From the NCBI GenBank assembly GCA_007117555.1, contig SKGI01000106.1:1-7004 (forward strand): DNA of 7,004 bases, given 5' to 3'. The DNA is from Candidatus Izemoplasma sp. (GTDB lineage Bacteria; Bacillota_I; Bacilli_A; Izemoplasmatales; Izemoplasmataceae). Made by a program: the position numbers and the translations under genes. The notes beneath the pieces were generated by a model. The model was not told the origin of the DNA and did not search any database. It worked only from the letters and a program-made list of their open reading frames with translations. Positions 5,233 to 7,004 of the stretch are shown here, piece by piece; position 1 is the stretch's first letter, and each line of letters begins with the position of its first letter.

Positions 5233-6436
5233 GTGGTTCCTCCTTTAATTTGAGCCAGTGGCCCATTTTTTCTTTTTTTGTTTTCATGTAGTGATCACTT
5301 TTTTCATGGTGATTGGGTTGAATAGGCACCCGCTCGACAATTTCGAGTCCATGTCCTTCAAGACCAATAATCTTTGTCGGGTTATTTGTCATAAGGCGGA
5401 TTTTTCGAATGCCAAGGTGTCTTAAAATTTGAGCGCCAATGCCATAGTCACGCATGTCTTCAGGAAAGCCAAGCGCTAAATTCGCTTCGACGGTATCCAT
5501 GCCTCCATCTTGCAGTGCATACGCACGGATTTTGTTGATGAGGCCGATGCCGCGTCCTTCTTGACGCATGTAGAGCAAGACCCCACGCCCCGCTTTTTCA
5601 ATCTTAGCGAGTGCCGCTTGCAACTGTTGGCCACAATCACAGCGTGCAGACCCTAAGGCATCGCCTGTCAGACATTCAGAATGCACCCTTACAAGCACCG
5701 GTGTTTCGGCATCAATCGTACCTTTAACTAAGGCAACATGATGCTCACCATTGAGCGCATTCTCAAAGCCGACCATCTTAAACGTCCCATGTGCCGTTGG
5801 TAAATTTGCTTCAGCGGCACGTTTGACAAAGCCATCTGTTTGTCGCCGGTAACGGATCAAATCAGCGATGGTGATCAGTTTTAAATCATGTTTTTTCGTG
5901 TAAGTCACCAAGTCATCTAGCCGTGCCATCGTGCCATCGTCATTCATAATTTCGCAAATGACCCCAGCGGGTTTCAACCCAGCCAGCCTCGCAAGATCAA
6001 CGGCGGCTTCGGTATGCCCGGCACGTTTAAGCACCCCGCCTTCGCGGGCAATGAGCGGAAAGATGTGGCCAGGTTTTTTAAAATCAGCGGGCGTCGCTGT
6101 CGCTTCAAGTGTTTTTAAAATCGACCGGCTACGTTCATGCGCTGAGATACCCGTTGTCGATTCAACGGAATCAATCGATTCGGTAAAGGCCGTATGATAG
6201 GTATCGGTATTATCCTGAACCATCGGTTGAAACCCAAGCGCTTGGGCGCGTTTTGCTTCCATAGGCAAGCAAATTAACCCGCGTCCATGCGTTGCCATAA
6301 AATTAATGACTTCAGGTGTCGCAAACTCTGCCGCAACAAGTAAATCCCCTTCATTTTCTCGATCTTCATCGTCCACAACCACTACCATTTTGCCGTTTTT
6401 TAAATCTTCAATGGCCGCTTCTATCGTAGAAAACAT
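5219..6436 (-). CDS. ribBA: Bifunctional 3,4-dihydroxy-2-butanone-4-phosphate synthase / GTP cyclohydrolase II
   Basis: The 405-residue fusion carries both entry enzymes of riboflavin synthesis. The N-terminal RibB domain (about 1-200) makes the four-carbon unit from ribulose 5-phosphate. It shows the acidic metal/substrate loop [10 protein letters not shown] at 22-31, THGRGL at 49-54, TTGISA at 94-99, and [14 protein letters not shown] at about 131-143. The C-terminal RibA domain opens the GTP imidazole ring. It has [21 protein letters not shown] with zinc ligands near C255, C266 and C268, [10 protein letters not shown] at 290-299, and the DYGIGAQIL and MTNNPTKI motifs. All key residues seem present, so both halves should be active. 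The frame extends to GTG 6445, but that GTG is part of the AAGGAGTG ribosome binding site. ATG 6436 with eight-base spacing is therefore the start. It lies 12 bases after the ribE stop. Confidence 0.97.
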   Translation of the reverse strand: MFSTIEAAIEDLKNGKMVVVVDDEDRENEGDLLVAAEFATPEVINFMATHGRGLICLPMEAKRAQALGFQPMVQDNTDTYHTAFTESIDSVESTTGISAHERSRSILKTLEATATPADFKKPGHIFPLIAREGGVLKRAGHTEAAVDLARLAGLKPAGVICEIMNDDGTMARLDDLVTYTKKHDLKLITIADLIRYRRQTDGFVKRAAEANLPTAHGTFKMVGFENALNGEHHVALVKGTIDAETPVLVRVHSECLTGDALGSARCDCGQQLQAALAKIEKAGRGVLLYMRQEGRGIGLINKIRAYALQDGGMDTVEANLALGFPEDMRDYGIGAQILRHLGIRKIRLMTNNPTKIIGLEGHGLEIVERVPIQPNHHEKSDHYMKTKKEKMGHWLKLKEEPHENL

Positions 6437-6448
6437 CGTAATCACTCC

Positions 6449-7004
6449 TTAAAATCCGTGTTTTTTTAATGCATCATAAGTTAAAGAACTTTTAGTGTGT
6501 GTATGCAACAGTTTATCGACATATTTGCCAATCATATCACACTCTAAATTGACTTTAGCGCCAATCGGTTTGTCTAACAAGGTGGTTTCTGCGCCTGTAT
6601 GGGGAATGAGTGACACGGAAAACGTTGTCGCTGTGACATCGAATAAGGTGAGACTGATGCCATCGATGGCAATACTCCCTTTGTCCACCATAAGACGGGT
6701 GAGCGCCGTATCTGTTTTAAACGTTAAAATCGTGGCAACATCTTGCACAACCGTCTGGGTTAATACCCCAACGCCATCGATGTGGCCACTTAATAGATGG
6801 CCCCCTAGTCGGCTATTTAAGGTGAGTGCGCGTTCAAGATTCACATGCTCACCGACTGTTATCTCTTTTAAGTTAGTGCGCAGAAGTGTTTCATTCATCA
6901 CATCCGCTGTAAAGTAATCACGCCCAAGCGATGTGACCGTGAGACATACCCCATTGGTGGCGATGCTATCGCCAACATGAGTCTCATCAAGCACCGTTTT
7001 CGCG
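6449..7004 (-). CDS. ribE: Riboflavin synthase, alpha chain (N-terminus outside window)
   Basis: Riboflavin synthase dismutates two 6,7-dimethyl-8-ribityllumazine molecules into riboflavin and 5-amino-6-ribitylaminouracil, and works as a trimer of two-barrel chains. The first barrel shows GDSIATNGVCLTVT, LERALTLNSRLGGHLLSGHIDGVG. The second shows KGSIAIDGISLTL, VSLIPHT and IGAKVNLECDMIGKYVDKLL, the duplicated barrel signatures. The frame stays open to the window edge. The family's opening MFTGII-type segment is missing, so about 25-30 residues lie beyond 7004, and the GTG near 6994 is not the start. It is the first visible gene of a minus-strand ribE-ribBA-ribH operon. The gene is also called ribC in some species. 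Confidence 0.96.
   Translation of the reverse strand, partial: AKTVLDETHVGDSIATNGVCLTVTSLGRDYFTADVMNETLLRTNLKEITVGEHVNLERALTLNSRLGGHLLSGHIDGVGVLTQTVVQDVATILTFKTDTALTRLMVDKGSIAIDGISLTLFDVTATTFSVSLIPHTGAETTLLDKPIGAKVNLECDMIGKYVDKLLHTHTKSSLTYDALKKHGF

Noticed and set aside
6437..6445. GTG start three codons upstream of the chosen ribBA start
   Set aside because: The GTG is part of the AAGGAGTG ribosome binding site itself.
6495..6917. 140-codon plus-strand frame opposite ribE
   Set aside because: It is the antisense shadow of a clearly conserved riboflavin synthase. The same applies to the long frames opposite ribBA, ygiQ and the transporter end.
6449..7004. FMN riboswitch for the rib operon
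   Set aside because: The operon's first gene is cut by the window edge, so any FMN leader would lie beyond 7004; nothing like it is in the window.

Overview
The window looks like chromosomal DNA from a low-to-moderate GC Bacillota (Firmicutes) bacterium or a close relative. The reasons are strong AGGAGG-type ribosome binding sites, a SAM-I-class riboswitch with a transcriptional terminator, a fused RibBA in a ribE-ribBA-ribH operon, and a YgiQ tail of the Firmicutes type. TGA is used as a normal stop (YgiQ, the transporter, RibBA), so this is not the mycoplasma genetic code. I cannot name a genus.

Layout, left to right. Positions 1-407 (+) hold the C-terminal end of a YgiQ-family radical SAM protein. 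Positions 518-1672 (+) hold an OFA-type major facilitator transporter with its own putative promoter. Positions 1732-1889 hold a promoter and a SAM-sensing leader. The leader has a SAM-I core, an apparently missing P4 helix, a compensated P2-loop pseudoknot, and a complete antiterminator/terminator pair. It controls an unrecognised 102-residue protein (1908-2216, +). Positions 2217-2361 contain inverted repeats and a promoter with an operator-like palindrome. This drives an AT-rich gene for an AbiEi-family antitoxin (2368-2955, +). Where the AbiEii toxin should follow, only a 45-codon ORF is left (2955-3092). Next come a class I SAM-dependent methyltransferase (3106-3945, +) and, translationally coupled to it, a nucleoside phosphorylase-family protein (3942-4700, +). 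A symmetric terminator at 4732-4759 separates these from the convergent riboflavin operon on the minus strand: ribE (riboflavin synthase, cut by the window edge), ribBA and ribH.

How they work together. The riboflavin genes supply three enzymes: GTP cyclohydrolase II/DHBP synthase, lumazine synthase and riboflavin synthase. Deaminase/reductase RibD and any FMN riboswitch would lie beyond 7004. The plus-strand genes between 1730 and 4700 share a possible SAM theme: a SAM riboswitch, a SAM-using methyltransferase and a nucleoside phosphorylase. The AbiEi gene sits in the middle and differs in base composition, so it may be an acquired piece. The most interesting items are the compact SAM riboswitch and the unknown small protein it regulates.
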